A stretch of 64,000 bases of DNA from Bacillus dicomae (GCF_006494425.1 NZ_VHIV01000003.1:434001-498000), one strand, 5' to 3'. Shown: positions 48,566 to 58,390, counted from the first letter of the stretch. Made by a program: numbers and translations. Notes: generated by a model not told the origin, from the sequence alone.

Positions 48566-49510
48566 TCATCTTAATTCCAAGTGTATTCGTTTTGCTTCAA
48601 AATAAAGAACTTGAATAAATTTTTTCGTATCAATACGAGCAGGTAATGTTGGTTCATTATTCAATTCTGTCATCTTTCTCCTTACGGTAGTAAAATCAAA
48701 AAATCTAGAAGCATAATTTTCGAACTTCGGGTTTAAAAAATCAGTAAGTCCAAGGGAGGCTAAATGGTCTAATGATTGATAAATTGCTCTCCGAATCCGT
48801 TGTTTGGAAGCTTCTATGAACCTTTTTAATTCGGTATCTTCAGCTGAATCCCCAAGTTTTTTTTGAGCTAAATTCATAAAAATCTCTTTTAGTGAGGGAA
48901 AACCTTGTTCCAACGTGTTATCTTGTTCATATTTATATAAATAATCTAGCATATCCATTAAATCTTTACTTCCACTCTCACTGGCTATTCCTAATTCAGA
49001 CAAAAGAAAATGAATGGAATTTTGAAAATGATTAAAAGTATTTAAATGTTTTTCATTACGGTATTTTTCTTGCACACTTGAATTACTATCCAATTTTAGT
49101 ACCGTATTAAGCGATTCTTGAATGTTTTTTATCGATTTTTCCAAACGAATTCGTTCAATGACTTTCCGAACAACTGTTAATACTTCAATCCGGTTAATCG
49201 GCTTAATAATATAGTATTCAACGCCAAGCGAATAAGCTTCAGCAATTAATTCTTTTGATTCTACTTGAGAGACCATGATGATTTTCCCTTTAAACGAAGG
49301 TTTTATTTGACGAATTGTTTTTATTCCATCTTGAATCGGCATTAACAAATCGATAAATAAAATGTCTATATTTTTAAGGATTAGCATTTGTTGCTCTAAA
49401 GATAAACCATCCTCAGCTTCTCCTATAACCTCCCCAAGATCTTCATCCTCGATAATTTGAGCCAACATTGAGCGAACCGCTTTTTCATCATCTACTATAT
49501 AAAAATACAT
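48566..49510 (-). CDS. glnL: Response regulator GlnL-like (YcbB family)
   Basis: 314 residues. N-terminal receiver (1-118): acidic pair Asp7-Asp8, phospho-acceptor Asp54 in DILFIDLLMP, Lys in YYIIKP. The C-terminal YcbB domain (about 150-310) is DNA-binding and includes an HTH region near 225-270 (RIRRAIYQSLDHLASLGLTD, partly). In B. subtilis GlnL activates glsA-glnT in response to glutamine; here those genes lie immediately upstream. Starts 4 bp after glnK. Confidence 0.92.
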   Translation of the reverse strand: MYFYIVDDEKAVRSMLAQIIEDEDLGEVIGEAEDGLSLEQQMLILKNIDILFIDLLMPIQDGIKTIRQIKPSFKGKIIMVSQVESKELIAEAYSLGVEYYIIKPINRIEVLTVVRKVIERIRLEKSIKNIQESLNTVLKLDSNSSVQEKYRNEKHLNTFNHFQNSIHFLLSELGIASESGSKDLMDMLDYLYKYEQDNTLEQGFPSLKEIFMNLAQKKLGDSAEDTELKRFIEASKQRIRRAIYQSLDHLASLGLTDFLNPKFENYASRFFDFTTVRRKMTELNNEPTLPARIDTKKFIQVLYFEAKRIHLELR

Positions 49511-49514
49511 AGAA

Positions 49515-50831
49515 TCACCCTTTCGAAATTATATGATCAATCCCTAATCTAATTATAAAAATTGATCCTTTTCCTTCGGTTCTGTCCTCAAGCGTAACAT
49601 CACCTTCAAGTTGTTCGACCATTTCTTTAACATACGATAATCCGATACCTGTCGATGGATTGCCTAAATCATCATATTTAGAAGTAAACCCAGGCTCAAA
49701 AATTGAATCTTTATATTTTGAAGAAATACCGGGACCATTATCGCCTATTTGAAATTCAACAAAATGGTGGTCTTTATTAATGTCAATTGTGATGGTTCCC
49801 ATACCTTGGATAGCCTCTACAGCGTTTGTAACGATATTATTTATAATAGATAAGATTGTGTAAATATGATAATGAGGATGCACACCATCAATTTTATACA
49901 CAAATTGAATGTCTTTCTCTAGCAACCGTGCATATTTCGCATTTGCCCGTATAATGATATTTACTAGTTCATGTACAGACATATAATCTGTAAAACTTTC
50001 ATCAGAAATTAATTTTGAAAGTCCCGCAAAAATACGTTGGTTATCTTTTTTAACGTCATGGACCTCACCAGCAATTTGTAATGCCTGTTGCCTTAAATCC
50101 CCAAACTGAAAATCCATCTGTTTGTGCTCAAAAGAGTCTAAAGTTTTATATAAATCATAGGATTTTTTTGTTATATTCTCAGCATCTTGTAATGTTTTTT
50201 TTAAATGAACAGCATCTTCATATAAATTAGAGATGAGCATGAGCATGTGTTCATTTTGTTTCTTTATGTGTTTCTCCCTTGATTGCGCTTCATACAATTT
50301 CATCATATTGAAAAAGCTTAGAACTATAAAACTATGGGAACATGCGATAACAATGATCTCATTTATTGCCTCGGATGTGATCGATGTTTTTAATACGAAA
50401 TATTGAATCATTAATTCCACACAGTCTGACAGTATTTCAATCATGCAACCAATCAAACCAATCATTAGTGGTTGATGATAAAAACGTTTAATTTTTGCTA
50501 AATGAAAGAGATACGAATAAGTAAAATAAAAGAAAAAACTAGGATAGTGAGTATGAAAAGCGGCTAGCCAATCCATATTTCCCTTTATAATGACATCCAT
50601 TGAGATACGAAATACTACCACGACTATCGCTGTTAAAAAACCCGGTAAAAATGCTGGAATTCGTCGAAACAATAACAAAAAAAAGAAAAATGTTGGTGCA
50701 CCAAAGCTCATTCTAAATGTTTCATTTAAAGGAAATGACTTTATTTCACCTACTAAGGGTACTGTAAGTATCATTAAAACGAGAATATAGATGTCTTTTT
50801 TTACTAAATTACTAAGATTCAAAATAATCAC
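49515..50831 (-). CDS. glnK: Sensor histidine kinase GlnK-like (YcbA family)
   Basis: 438 residues: about six membrane segments in the first 185 residues, a coiled linker, then the kinase. The phospho-acceptor region is GEVHDVKKDNQRIF (SpoOB-like, His in EVHD); N box NIVTNAVEAI, G1 DNGPGISSKY, G2 STGIGLSYVKEMVEQLEGD. It senses extracellular glutamine in B. subtilis (family knowledge). Partner of the adjoining GlnL. Confidence 0.92.
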   Translation of the reverse strand: MIILNLSNLVKKDIYILVLMILTVPLVGEIKSFPLNETFRMSFGAPTFFFFLLLFRRIPAFLPGFLTAIVVVVFRISMDVIIKGNMDWLAAFHTHYPSFFFYFTYSYLFHLAKIKRFYHQPLMIGLIGCMIEILSDCVELMIQYFVLKTSITSEAINEIIVIACSHSFIVLSFFNMMKLYEAQSREKHIKKQNEHMLMLISNLYEDAVHLKKTLQDAENITKKSYDLYKTLDSFEHKQMDFQFGDLRQQALQIAGEVHDVKKDNQRIFAGLSKLISDESFTDYMSVHELVNIIIRANAKYARLLEKDIQFVYKIDGVHPHYHIYTILSIINNIVTNAVEAIQGMGTITIDINKDHHFVEFQIGDNGPGISSKYKDSIFEPGFTSKYDDLGNPSTGIGLSYVKEMVEQLEGDVTLEDRTEGKGSIFIIRLGIDHIISKG

Positions 50832-50989
50832 TTCTCACTTTCGCCTAACAGTCAGTATACAAACCTATTTGCATTAATACAATACTTACTCTATTTTTTT
50901 CAAAAACTGATAAATAAGATATAAACGAAAGCATTATAGATTGTGAGTATTCATTACACTCTTCTACTTTAGAAAGATACTTTATAACT

Positions 50990-51032
50990 CAAAAATGTTC
51001 AGACACAATATAAGGTCTGAACACTTTTGGAC
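50990..51032 (-). terminator. Terminator of glsA
   Basis: TGTTCAGAC / GTCTGAACA stem, then TTTTTG on the minus strand; stem core TTCAGAC is the same as in the hairpin before glsA. Confidence 0.8.
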
Positions 51033-51064
51033 TCGCTCTAACACCAAAATATCTGTGCTCCTTT

Positions 51065-52045
51065 TTAAAATATACTTAAATCCCATTCTTTTGCAATATG
51101 TTCTAACAACATAATTCCTGGTAAACTATTCCCATACTCATCAATGGCTGGTCCGTAAATACCAATACCACATCCATCTTGGAACGATAAATCCTTCCTA
51201 GATTTTGAGGGAACAAGTGTCATAATTCCGCCGGATACCCCACTCTTAGCTGGTAATCCAATGAAAGCAGCAAATTTTCCAGAAGCATTGTACATTCCAC
51301 AAGTAAGCATTAAAGCTTTTGTTAACCTAGCTACTTCTTTAGGGAGCACTTGTTCTTTGCGAATAGGATGATATCCATCATGTGCCAGTATAAGCCCTAT
51401 TAAGGCAATATCTTCTGTATTTATTTCAATCGAACATTGTTTTAGGTAAACCTCTAGTGTCTCCTCCACATCTGATTCTAGAAAACCGTTCTCCTTTAAA
51501 TAGTATGCTAATGCTCTATTACGATGAGCCGTTTCCCATTCTGATTGAAATACTATTTCATTAATAGTGGGACGCTTCTCTATCATTTTTTCAATTAATA
51601 TGTATATAGATTCTAATTTTTCTTGCACCGATGTCCCTGGCAAAAGTGAAGCTATCGTAATCGCTCCAGCATTAATCATAGGATTAAAAGGTTTTCCTGG
51701 TTTATGTATCTCCAAACGAATAATCGAATTAAAGGCATCTCCAGTTGGCTCTACGTCAACTCGTTCTAATACATAAGAAATACCGCGACTTAAACAAGCG
51801 GCTATAAAACCGATTACTTTTGATATACTTTGTAATGTGAAAGGTATCTCCCAATCTCCTGACTTTATCATTGTTCCATCTGGCTTTACTATACAAATAC
51901 CTAACTGCGATACATTTATTTCCCCCAGAGCTGGAATATAACTGGCGCTTCGTCCCTTAGCTGCATACGTTCGATAATGAGCTACCCATTGATCTAAGCA
52001 AACTTTTTCTTGACCCTCAACTTGAACGCTAGAATCCTTTATCAT
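51065..52045 (-). CDS. glsA: Glutaminase
   Basis: Hydrolyses L-glutamine to glutamate and ammonia. 326 residues, serine-dependent beta-lactamase-like fold with catalytic Ser74-Ile-Ser-Lys77 in TLQSISKVIGF; also NPMINAGAI, the Tyr/Asn region and KSGVSGGIMTLVPS. Lies between the glutamine transporter and the glutamine-sensing kinase; all four genes point the same way. Confidence 0.95.
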   Translation of the reverse strand: MIKDSSVQVEGQEKVCLDQWVAHYRTYAAKGRSASYIPALGEINVSQLGICIVKPDGTMIKSGDWEIPFTLQSISKVIGFIAACLSRGISYVLERVDVEPTGDAFNSIIRLEIHKPGKPFNPMINAGAITIASLLPGTSVQEKLESIYILIEKMIEKRPTINEIVFQSEWETAHRNRALAYYLKENGFLESDVEETLEVYLKQCSIEINTEDIALIGLILAHDGYHPIRKEQVLPKEVARLTKALMLTCGMYNASGKFAAFIGLPAKSGVSGGIMTLVPSKSRKDLSFQDGCGIGIYGPAIDEYGNSLPGIMLLEHIAKEWDLSIF

Positions 52046-52129
52046 TTAATCATATTCCCCCGTACTATTAACTTTATATAGAATGATTTTTTCTTTACTA
52101 TAATCAATAATATTTGCACTAGAACCAAG

Positions 52130-52163
52130 AAAAATATTCAGACATATTGCAGTCTGAATATCT
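52130..52163 (-). terminator. Hairpin between glnT and glsA
   Basis: ATATTCAGAC / GTCTGAATAT with TTTTTC after it. Acts as a glnT terminator or partial attenuator before glsA. Confidence 0.75.
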
Positions 52164-52169
52164 TTCTTA

Positions 52170-53594
52170 TTACACACTTTTCTTTTTTGAAGTTTCCTCA
52201 TAACTATCCCAACATTCAATATTTTCAAGCCCTTTAATGTTTTCTTTATAAAAAATAGGATCTTTACCAGCTTTTTTCTGGTTTTTATAATCTTGTAACG
52301 CCGCAAATGCTACTTTTGAAAGTAAGGTAATAGCAATTAAATTAATAATAACCATAAAGCCCATAAATAAGTCCGCTAAATCCCATACAATTTGAATCTT
52401 TGCAACAGAACCAAATACAATCATAGCCAATACACTTATTCTGTATATCATTAACCACACTTTACTTGTATGTAAGAAGCGAATATTTGTTTCACCATAA
52501 TAATAGTTGCCAATTAACGCACCAAATCCAAATAAAAAAACAAAGATAGCAAGACAACCCGATGCCCAAGGACCGATGTGTTCACTTAATGCTGCTTGTG
52601 TCAGTGCAATACCATTTAACCCCGGTTGTTTATATGCATCAGACAGCAAAATAATAAAGGCAGTGCTAGTACAAATGATTAGCGTATCCGTTAATACACC
52701 AAATGCTTGAATCAGTCCTTGTTTCACCGGATGGCTTGTTGTTGCTGTTGCGGCAACGTTTGGTGCACTTCCCATACCAGCTTCATTTGAGAATAAACCG
52801 CGTTTAACTCCATTCATAAGTGCTGCACCAATTGAACCACCTGCTATTTGTTTAAAACCAAATGCGTTTTGAACAATAAGAGAAAGAACTTCCGGCATTT
52901 TTGATATGTTGGTAACTACAACAAATAATGCAACTCCAATGTATAATACCGCTAAAAATACCACCTTGTATTCGGCCATTTTTGCAATACGTTGTACACC
53001 ACCAAAGATAATTGCAGCGAAAGCAATGGCCATGATTATCCCAACTGTTAGACGATCTGTACCAAATGAGTTTTGAAAAGCGATTGTAACTGTATTTGAT
53101 TGTACTGAATTGAATACAAGACCAAAAGTAATTGTGATTAAAATAGAGAATAATACTCCCATCCAACGTTTATTCAACCCTTTTTCCATATAATAGGATG
53201 GACCACCGCGGAAGCCAGTTTTATCTTTTACTTTATATATCTGTGCTAATGTGCTTTCAACAAAACTGGATGCCGAGCTAATAATAGAAATAATCCACAT
53301 CCAAAATACAGCTCCAGGACCCCCTAATGCTATCGCAATCGCAATTCCTGTGATATTCCCTGTTCCAACGCGAGCTGCCATACCAATACAAAACGCTTGA
53401 AAAGGAGAGATTTGATCTTTAGAACCACTTTTTCCCTCCATTAATACACGGACCATCTCTTTTAACATTCGAAACTGTACAAAATTCAATTTAAATGTAA
53501 AGTAAATTCCGCAAATAACAAGCATAACAATTAACAATTTAGACCATAAAAAATCATTCGTTGATCCGACTAAATCTACAAAAAATCTTTCCAT
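52170..53594 (-). CDS. glnT: Sodium:glutamine symporter, AGCS/AlsT family
   Basis: 474 residues with about eleven membrane segments of the alanine/glycine:cation symporter family: ARVGTGNITGIAIAIALGGPG (partly), FRGGPSYYMEKGLNKRWMG, NEAGMGSAPNVAATATTSHP. Context with glsA and glnK-glnL identifies glutamine as the likely substrate. The ATG at 53594 is chosen for GGAGTGAT upstream; an in-frame ATG at 53627 adds 11 residues without a ribosome site. Confidence 0.92.
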   Translation of the reverse strand: MERFFVDLVGSTNDFLWSKLLIVMLVICGIYFTFKLNFVQFRMLKEMVRVLMEGKSGSKDQISPFQAFCIGMAARVGTGNITGIAIAIALGGPGAVFWMWIISIISSASSFVESTLAQIYKVKDKTGFRGGPSYYMEKGLNKRWMGVLFSILITITFGLVFNSVQSNTVTIAFQNSFGTDRLTVGIIMAIAFAAIIFGGVQRIAKMAEYKVVFLAVLYIGVALFVVVTNISKMPEVLSLIVQNAFGFKQIAGGSIGAALMNGVKRGLFSNEAGMGSAPNVAATATTSHPVKQGLIQAFGVLTDTLIICTSTAFIILLSDAYKQPGLNGIALTQAALSEHIGPWASGCLAIFVFLFGFGALIGNYYYGETNIRFLHTSKVWLMIYRISVLAMIVFGSVAKIQIVWDLADLFMGFMVIINLIAITLLSKVAFAALQDYKNQKKAGKDPIFYKENIKGLENIECWDSYEETSKKKSV

Positions 53595-53753
53595 ATTATC
53601 ACTCCACACCAAAAATTTATCTATCATAATCTATATAAAACCACCTATATTCCTTGTTATAAATACCTCATTCATATTCAAATACAACAAGGATAAAAAT
53701 TTTCTATATGAATAGGATTGGCCTGTTTATGCAAACATCACAACATGTAACCA

Positions 53754-53820
53754 CAAAACTAAACTTTCGAAAAACTTATTGTTTATACACACGATGCTCT
53801 ATCCCCTTCTGCAAAACTAA
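53754..53820 (-). promoter_or_regulatory. Direct repeats, candidate GlnL sites
   Basis: TTAGTTTTG occurs twice on the minus strand (53812-53820 and 53754-53762), 58 bp apart, 160-230 bp before glnT. B. subtilis GlnL binds TTTTGT direct repeats, so these are candidates; the match is partial. Confidence 0.3.
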
Positions 53821-53864
53821 TATTCTTATCCACTAATGTTGTTGTACTATTATGTTTGTTTCGT

Positions 53865-53939
53865 TTACCGGTGATTTACATTTAAATCATAATAATCAAT
53901 AGTGATTAACTGATTTTTTGTTAATTTTCTCAAGAACAT
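53865..53939 (-). CDS. Possible 24-residue leader peptide
   Basis: Reads MFLRKLTKNQLITIDYYDLN then VNHR. AAAGGAG lies 8 bases before the ATG, one of the best ribosome sites in the region. About 270 bp upstream of glnT on the same strand. No known family. Confidence 0.35.
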   Translation of the reverse strand: MFLRKLTKNQLITIDYYDLNVNHR

Positions 53940-54004
53940 GGAAATATCTCCTTTCTCACTACTAATCTCAAAAATAGGCTAGGTAAAAACTTTACGAAAA
54001 TTCT

Positions 54005-54018
54005 ATAAAGCGCTTTCA
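54005..54018. promoter_or_regulatory. Candidate CcpA catabolite-response element (cre)
   Basis: On the minus strand TGAAAGCGCTTTAT matches the cre consensus TGWNANCGNTNWCA at 12 of 14 positions, with a perfect AAAGCGCTTT core. About 410 bp before glnT; it could link glutamine use to carbon supply. Confidence 0.4.
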
Positions 54019-54552
54019 ATCTTCAACTAAGAGAAGCTTGTCTTTAATTTATAATTAAAAGTACAGAATGTTACGAAAAAGTACAGATTTTTATAAAAAC
54101 AAAAATTTTTTAAGGTTTTTCATCTGAAAAACAGTGAGGTTTTGTGAAAGTCATACAGTATCCAAACATCGCGGATTCTGTTCTACCTAACCTCTGACAA
54201 GCCTCTATTTTCTTCATAAAAACATCCATACTTTTTTTCTTGTAGAAGTTCATATAAAGTATTTGAAATCAAGAATCAACGGGATATTATAAGAATATTA
54301 AAAAAATAAAACATTTAATTTATTTATGGTATCATACAAAATACATTTGTTTTCTCAATTAATCCCCCTAGCTGGATTCGTCTATATTGCACATATTTAC
54401 AACATGAAAGACACTAAGCAAATAAGGATTTTGTTGAAGGGATGAAACATTACAAAACTCTTATTTAGGTCCTTATGACATCCTCTTTTCTAGCAATATC
54501 GAGTTATCCCAAAAAACGTATATTTACTAACATAGATTACAGGTGGTGTATT

Positions 54553-55704
54553 GTGAAAGAAATAGTATTCGTTCAAAATAAAAAAAGACTCCTTATGAAA
54601 TTCGGATTTTTAAAAAAGGATTTATTACTTACCATTTCACTGATACTAGCAATTGTAAGCTGCTTAATACATTCGCCAAAGATCGAATATATTAACTTTG
54701 AAGTGTTAATTAGCTTATTTAATCTAATGGTGGCCATTAAGGCCTTTGAACAGCTAAAGATATTAGACAAACTTGCCGTTGCGATTTTAAATAAATGCAA
54801 TAACAGCAGGTCAATATCTATTATTCTAATTTTGTTATGCTTTATTTGCTCCATGTTTGTAACAAATGATGTCGCTCTCCTCACTTTTGTACCAATAACA
54901 CTTGTCATTAGTAAAAAAACAAAAATGAACATGATGGATACAATCATCCTGCAGACAATTGCGGCAAACATCGGTAGTAGCTTGATGCCTATGGGAAACC
55001 CACAAAATTTATACCTATATTCTTACTATGGAATTAAGCTCATCCCATTTTTAGGTTCAATCCTGCTTTTAGCTGTACTTGGAATTAGTTTGTTATTTAT
55101 ATTTACTCAAAAACTTCAAAAAACAGATTTGAAAATAGAACTACCTGCTCTTACCGTGAAAAATCGAAAAAAAGCTACCGTCTGGATTTTGATACTTATC
55201 ACTATCATTGCATCTATTTTTGGTTTCATTAATTATTACATTGCGCTAATAGTTACATTGGTGGCAGCATTTACGTTAGATAGAAACTTACTATTTAAAA
55301 TCGATTACTTTCTTCTAATAACCTTTGTCTGTTTTTTTATTTTTATCGGAAACATTTCCCATTCCGATGCACTGGAGACATTTGCTCGCGCTAATTTAAG
55401 AGGAGATACTTCAGTCTTCTTTAGTTCCATATTTTTGAGTCAATTGATTAGCAATTTTCCTACTTCAATTCTTCTATCAAACTTTACTTCTGATTGGAAA
55501 GCTTTATTACTAGGAGTAAATATTGGAGGGCTTGGAACAATTATCGCATCTTTAGCCAGTGTAATTTCCTATAAACTATTCACTCAGGCCAATGGTAAAG
55601 AGAGTAAGGCATATTTAATTAAATTTAGCATTTACAACTTTTCATTTTTAATCATACTTACATGTATACAATACTTTATGTTTAAATTTCTAAAAATTTT
55701 TTAA
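54553..55704 (+). CDS. SLC13/ArsB-type ion transporter superfamily permease
   Basis: 383 residues with about ten membrane segments. FVTNDVALLTFVPITLVI and the following ANIGSSLMPMGNPQNLYLYS match the duplicated TN(D/N)-P and S-x-x-T/NP-Q-N hairpins of the IT superfamily (ArsB/NhaD/DASS). Substrate could be a carboxylate, arsenite or sodium/proton; not resolvable. The GTG at 54553 is chosen for AGGTGG 6 bases upstream; the frame stays open to an ATG at 54475 without a ribosome site. Confidence 0.84.
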   Translation: MKEIVFVQNKKRLLMKFGFLKKDLLLTISLILAIVSCLIHSPKIEYINFEVLISLFNLMVAIKAFEQLKILDKLAVAILNKCNNSRSISIILILLCFICSMFVTNDVALLTFVPITLVISKKTKMNMMDTIILQTIAANIGSSLMPMGNPQNLYLYSYYGIKLIPFLGSILLLAVLGISLLFIFTQKLQKTDLKIELPALTVKNRKKATVWILILITIIASIFGFINYYIALIVTLVAAFTLDRNLLFKIDYFLLITFVCFFIFIGNISHSDALETFARANLRGDTSVFFSSIFLSQLISNFPTSILLSNFTSDWKALLLGVNIGGLGTIIASLASVISYKLFTQANGKESKAYLIKFSIYNFSFLIILTCIQYFMFKFLKIF

Positions 55705-55721
55705 AAAATTGATTACTTTAG

Positions 55722-55767
55722 AAAAACCCAAATATCTCAGCATTCAATTGAGAAATTTGGGTTTTAA
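55722..55767 (+). terminator. Terminator of the permease gene
   Basis: AAAACCCAAATATCTCA / TGAGAAATTTGGGTTTT with loop GCATTCAAT. Confidence 0.85.
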
Positions 55768-55855
55768 TATAGGTATATTTAAAGAGATACAACAAAGTTA
55801 CCATTAATTTAATATTTTGAGATGTTCTCAAAGCGAAAATCTTTTAGCTTTTACG

Positions 55856-55943
55856 TTATTTATTAGATTTCAGCTCATTTTTTATGTACTCAGTTATATA
55901 ATAAATGACTGAATTTATAGGGTAATAACTTTCAATTAATAAT
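55856..55943 (-). pseudogene. C-terminal fragment of an unidentified protein
   Basis: On the minus strand about 29 codons read LLIESYYPINSVIYYITEYI then KNELKSNK and stop. The composition looks like a LysR-type or membrane-protein C-terminus, but there is no start and upstream frames are broken. Lies just downstream of the P450 remnant. Confidence 0.3.
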
Positions 55944-55960
55944 AGAAAGTTATTACAATG

Positions 55961-56221
55961 TTATTTCATTTTTGAAGTCCTCTTCACAAAATCCTTAATG
56001 TCCCTCAATTTTTTTCCGCTAATATTATCTTTGATGGTTGAATCTATTTTAATTTCTAATTTTGCAAATGCTGCTCCTACACAATTATAGATACTTGATT
56101 CAAAAGCAAGATGTCTTGCAGTACCACTAAATGCCTTTTTAATATCAATGTCAGGACGATAAACGTTGAATTTATCAGGCCTTTCAAATACGTTAGAGTC
56201 ACAATTTGTTGCACCAATCAT
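55961..56221 (-). pseudogene. Cytochrome P450 C-terminal fragment, decayed
   Basis: 86 readable codons correspond to the region from the end of helix K to the heme loop and L helix of CYP106/CYP102-like bacterial P450s: NVFERPDKFNVYRPDIDIKK then HLAFESSIYNCVGAAFAKLE. The heme motif should read FGxGxHxCxG; here it is FESSIYNCVG, so the Cys remains but the two Gly and the basic residue are lost. The first about 310 residues of a P450 are missing. No ribosome site. Confidence 0.82.
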
Positions 56222-56562
56222 ACTGTGGTATCCACATAACTAGTTACATTCTCCTTTTTTCTATTGTTAATAGCTTCATAATAAAAGCTGTTAAACAGCA
56301 AAAATGCGAAGTCTTAAATTAGACTTCGCACCTTATACAAATTTACAATCCGTGACGATACCAACACAAATGCAATACTATATACATAATCACTCATTAT
56401 ATGTGTTGCTCTTTTAATTGGCCAATATATAAACAAATCCTTTTACTTAGCCATCCTTCATGATTGGCTTGATTGTTTCTAGATACTTAATCCCTCTATA
56501 CTCATTTCAAGCGGTAATCCATTCCGATTGAAATTACAAATGACAAAATTTATCCGTTTTTC
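56222..56562. other. Intergenic region with hairpin and short repeat
   Basis: Contains the hairpin at 56303-56332 and a short sequence (56491-56535) related to 62951-63015. No gene seen. Confidence 0.5.
56300..56333 (-). terminator. Terminator-like hairpin
   Basis: TGCGAAGTCT / AGACTTCGCA with TTTTTG on the minus strand; probable end of the serine hydrolase transcript, 230 bp after its stop. Confidence 0.7.
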
Positions 56563-57720
56563 CTACTTGCTAAATTCAGCAAGTAAAATGTTTTTAAAAA
56601 ATTCCGGGTTATTAATGTTTAAACTGTTCGAATTGATAGCGAGTGTATGTTTACCTCCAAGTGTTCCACCAACAAAAGTGGAAAACCCTGGAACGGCCCC
56701 CCGGTGTCCCCATACCGAGACACCATTTGGAAGCTTAATTTCAAGTATTCCAAGACCATATCCAGTTCCCTCTCTTTCCGTAGGAACTGTAGTAAGCATT
56801 TGTTTTAATTGCTGTTCCTTCAGTAATTTGCCACCTAGTAAGTAAGAGAAGAATTTGTTTAAGTCGTCAGCAGTAGAAATCATATCTCCATCCGAGCTAC
56901 CTGGGTTCATATACGTAACGTCTTTTAGCTCACTCGCTCCATCTAGTTGCAAATAGCCACGGGCATGCTTGGTGCCTGGAATCACGCTTGAATTACCAGG
57001 TAGGAATGTATTTGACAAATCAAGCGGTTCAATAATCCGATTTTCTACCTCTTCTGCATAGCTGTTTCCTGTTACTTTTTCAATAAGGATTCCTAGTATT
57101 ACGTATCCTGTATTTGAATAAGACCAACCCTTCCCTGGAGCAAAGTCTGAGGGAAGAGAAATCCCCATCTTTACAAATTGTTCAGCCGTATACGATTTTT
57201 TTATATCCGTAATATCAAAGTCTTTTGAATTTATATAGTCAGCAATACCACTTGTATGATTCAATAGTTGCCGGATCGTAATCTGGTTACCATCATATCC
57301 ATTTCCTTGAATGACACCAGGCAACCATTTTTCAATGGGGTCGTCTAAATTTAAACGGTTCTCTCCAGATAATTGAAGTAGAACTGTTGCAATGAACGTT
57401 TTCGTCACACTGCCAATACGAAAGCGAAAATCTGCTTTCATTGGTTTCTTAGTTCTCAGGTCTGCTATCCCAGCGGTATAACTCCAAGTTTTACCACCCT
57501 TAGAAATTTGAGCGAGTATTCCCGGGTATCCAAGTTGCAGTTCATCCCGTATTGCTTTCTTAACGGAAGTACGATCGCTTTGCGTACTTGTATGTAACGA
57601 ACTAGATACATTTTGCGTAGGTTCTGCTTTTACAATTGAGGCTGGTGTTATGTATAACAGAGAACTTCCAGCTATTAAAAGTGCTAGACTTGCACATGTA
57701 ATTTTACTGCGTGTTTTCAT
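56563..57720 (-). CDS. Secreted serine hydrolase, beta-lactamase/DD-peptidase family (class C type)
   Basis: 385 residues. Sec signal peptide (basic MKTRSK, hydrophobic about 8-28, probable cleavage near VKAEP). Active-site motifs of serine penicillin-recognising enzymes: Ser104-Val-Thr-Lys107, Tyr201-Ser-Asn203, and His339-Arg-Gly341 in place of KTG. HxG instead of KTG is typical of the family of D-alanyl-D-alanine carboxypeptidases/esterases (S12). So it acts on cell-wall peptides or D-amino-acid substrates outside the cell, probably not as an efficient beta-lactamase. The ATG at 57720 has GAGAGGA upstream. Confidence 0.9.
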   Translation of the reverse strand: MKTRSKITCASLALLIAGSSLLYITPASIVKAEPTQNVSSSLHTSTQSDRTSVKKAIRDELQLGYPGILAQISKGGKTWSYTAGIADLRTKKPMKADFRFRIGSVTKTFIATVLLQLSGENRLNLDDPIEKWLPGVIQGNGYDGNQITIRQLLNHTSGIADYINSKDFDITDIKKSYTAEQFVKMGISLPSDFAPGKGWSYSNTGYVILGILIEKVTGNSYAEEVENRIIEPLDLSNTFLPGNSSVIPGTKHARGYLQLDGASELKDVTYMNPGSSDGDMISTADDLNKFFSYLLGGKLLKEQQLKQMLTTVPTEREGTGYGLGILEIKLPNGVSVWGHRGAVPGFSTFVGGTLGGKHTLAINSNSLNINNPEFFKNILLAEFSK

Positions 57721-58031
57721 AAAGAATTCCTCTCTTCTATTAAAATTGTATAGATAGTTGATAGCAGTGTCATATACGAACCACACAGCTATCCATTCTC
57801 CCCATGATGAAAAGGGAACAATGTATTTGCAATCATTGTACTCATTATTTTCACAAAACACTCTTGTTACTGAATGTTTTATATGTAGGCTGTACTTATC
57901 CCCCCTTCACGCCTTCTTATATTTTTATCCTACACATTGAAAATCTCTTTTTCCTTACCTATCCCTTACAAATTCCTTACATTCGAAATTGTTTCTATAA
58001 TGATAGGATTGAAGTAGCGTCTGTGCCCGAC

Positions 58032-58080
58032 AGCGCAAAAAAACACCGATGTTTGTCGTTTCCGTGTTTTTTGCGTTTTA
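58032..58080. terminator. Orphan terminator
   Basis: GCAAAAAAACAC / GTGTTTTTTGC with a 17-nt loop; functions in either direction. Confidence 0.7.
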
Positions 58081-58390
58081 AATATTGAAGATTCTTTTTA
58101 CTCTTAACAAGTTAAATTCTTGATTTTTTCTAATGTGATTATTCTTCTTGCTATATCACACAAATGAAATTGCACTGCACGAACCATTCCTAATGTTGTT
58201 AAAACCCCTTGTTTCTATGTTGAAATTTTCATTACATTTAGGAAGATTATACACGTTTTCCTCATGATTAGATCAAGCTGTAGACTTCTTAATTTTAAAC
58301 GAACATTTAATTTTTTTATAACATAGAATAGATAATATGTAACATCATTAATATCTACTACGTGAATAAAAAAAGAAACCTACTGAAAAT

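Larger units (their letters stand above)
53595..54552. other. Long divergent regulatory region upstream of glnT
   Basis: About 950 bp without a confirmed gene. It holds a direct repeat CAAAACTAA (53754 and 53812), a minus-strand micro-ORF (53865-53939), a cre-like site (54005-54018), and a duplicated AAAAGTACAGA near 54058-54090. It reads like a complex glnT promoter/leader plus the promoter of the plus-strand permease. Confidence 0.5.

Noticed and set aside
57758-58088. Two overlapping plus-strand open frames
   Set aside because: Lack ribosome sites, overlap the 5' region of the serine hydrolase and run through a terminator hairpin.
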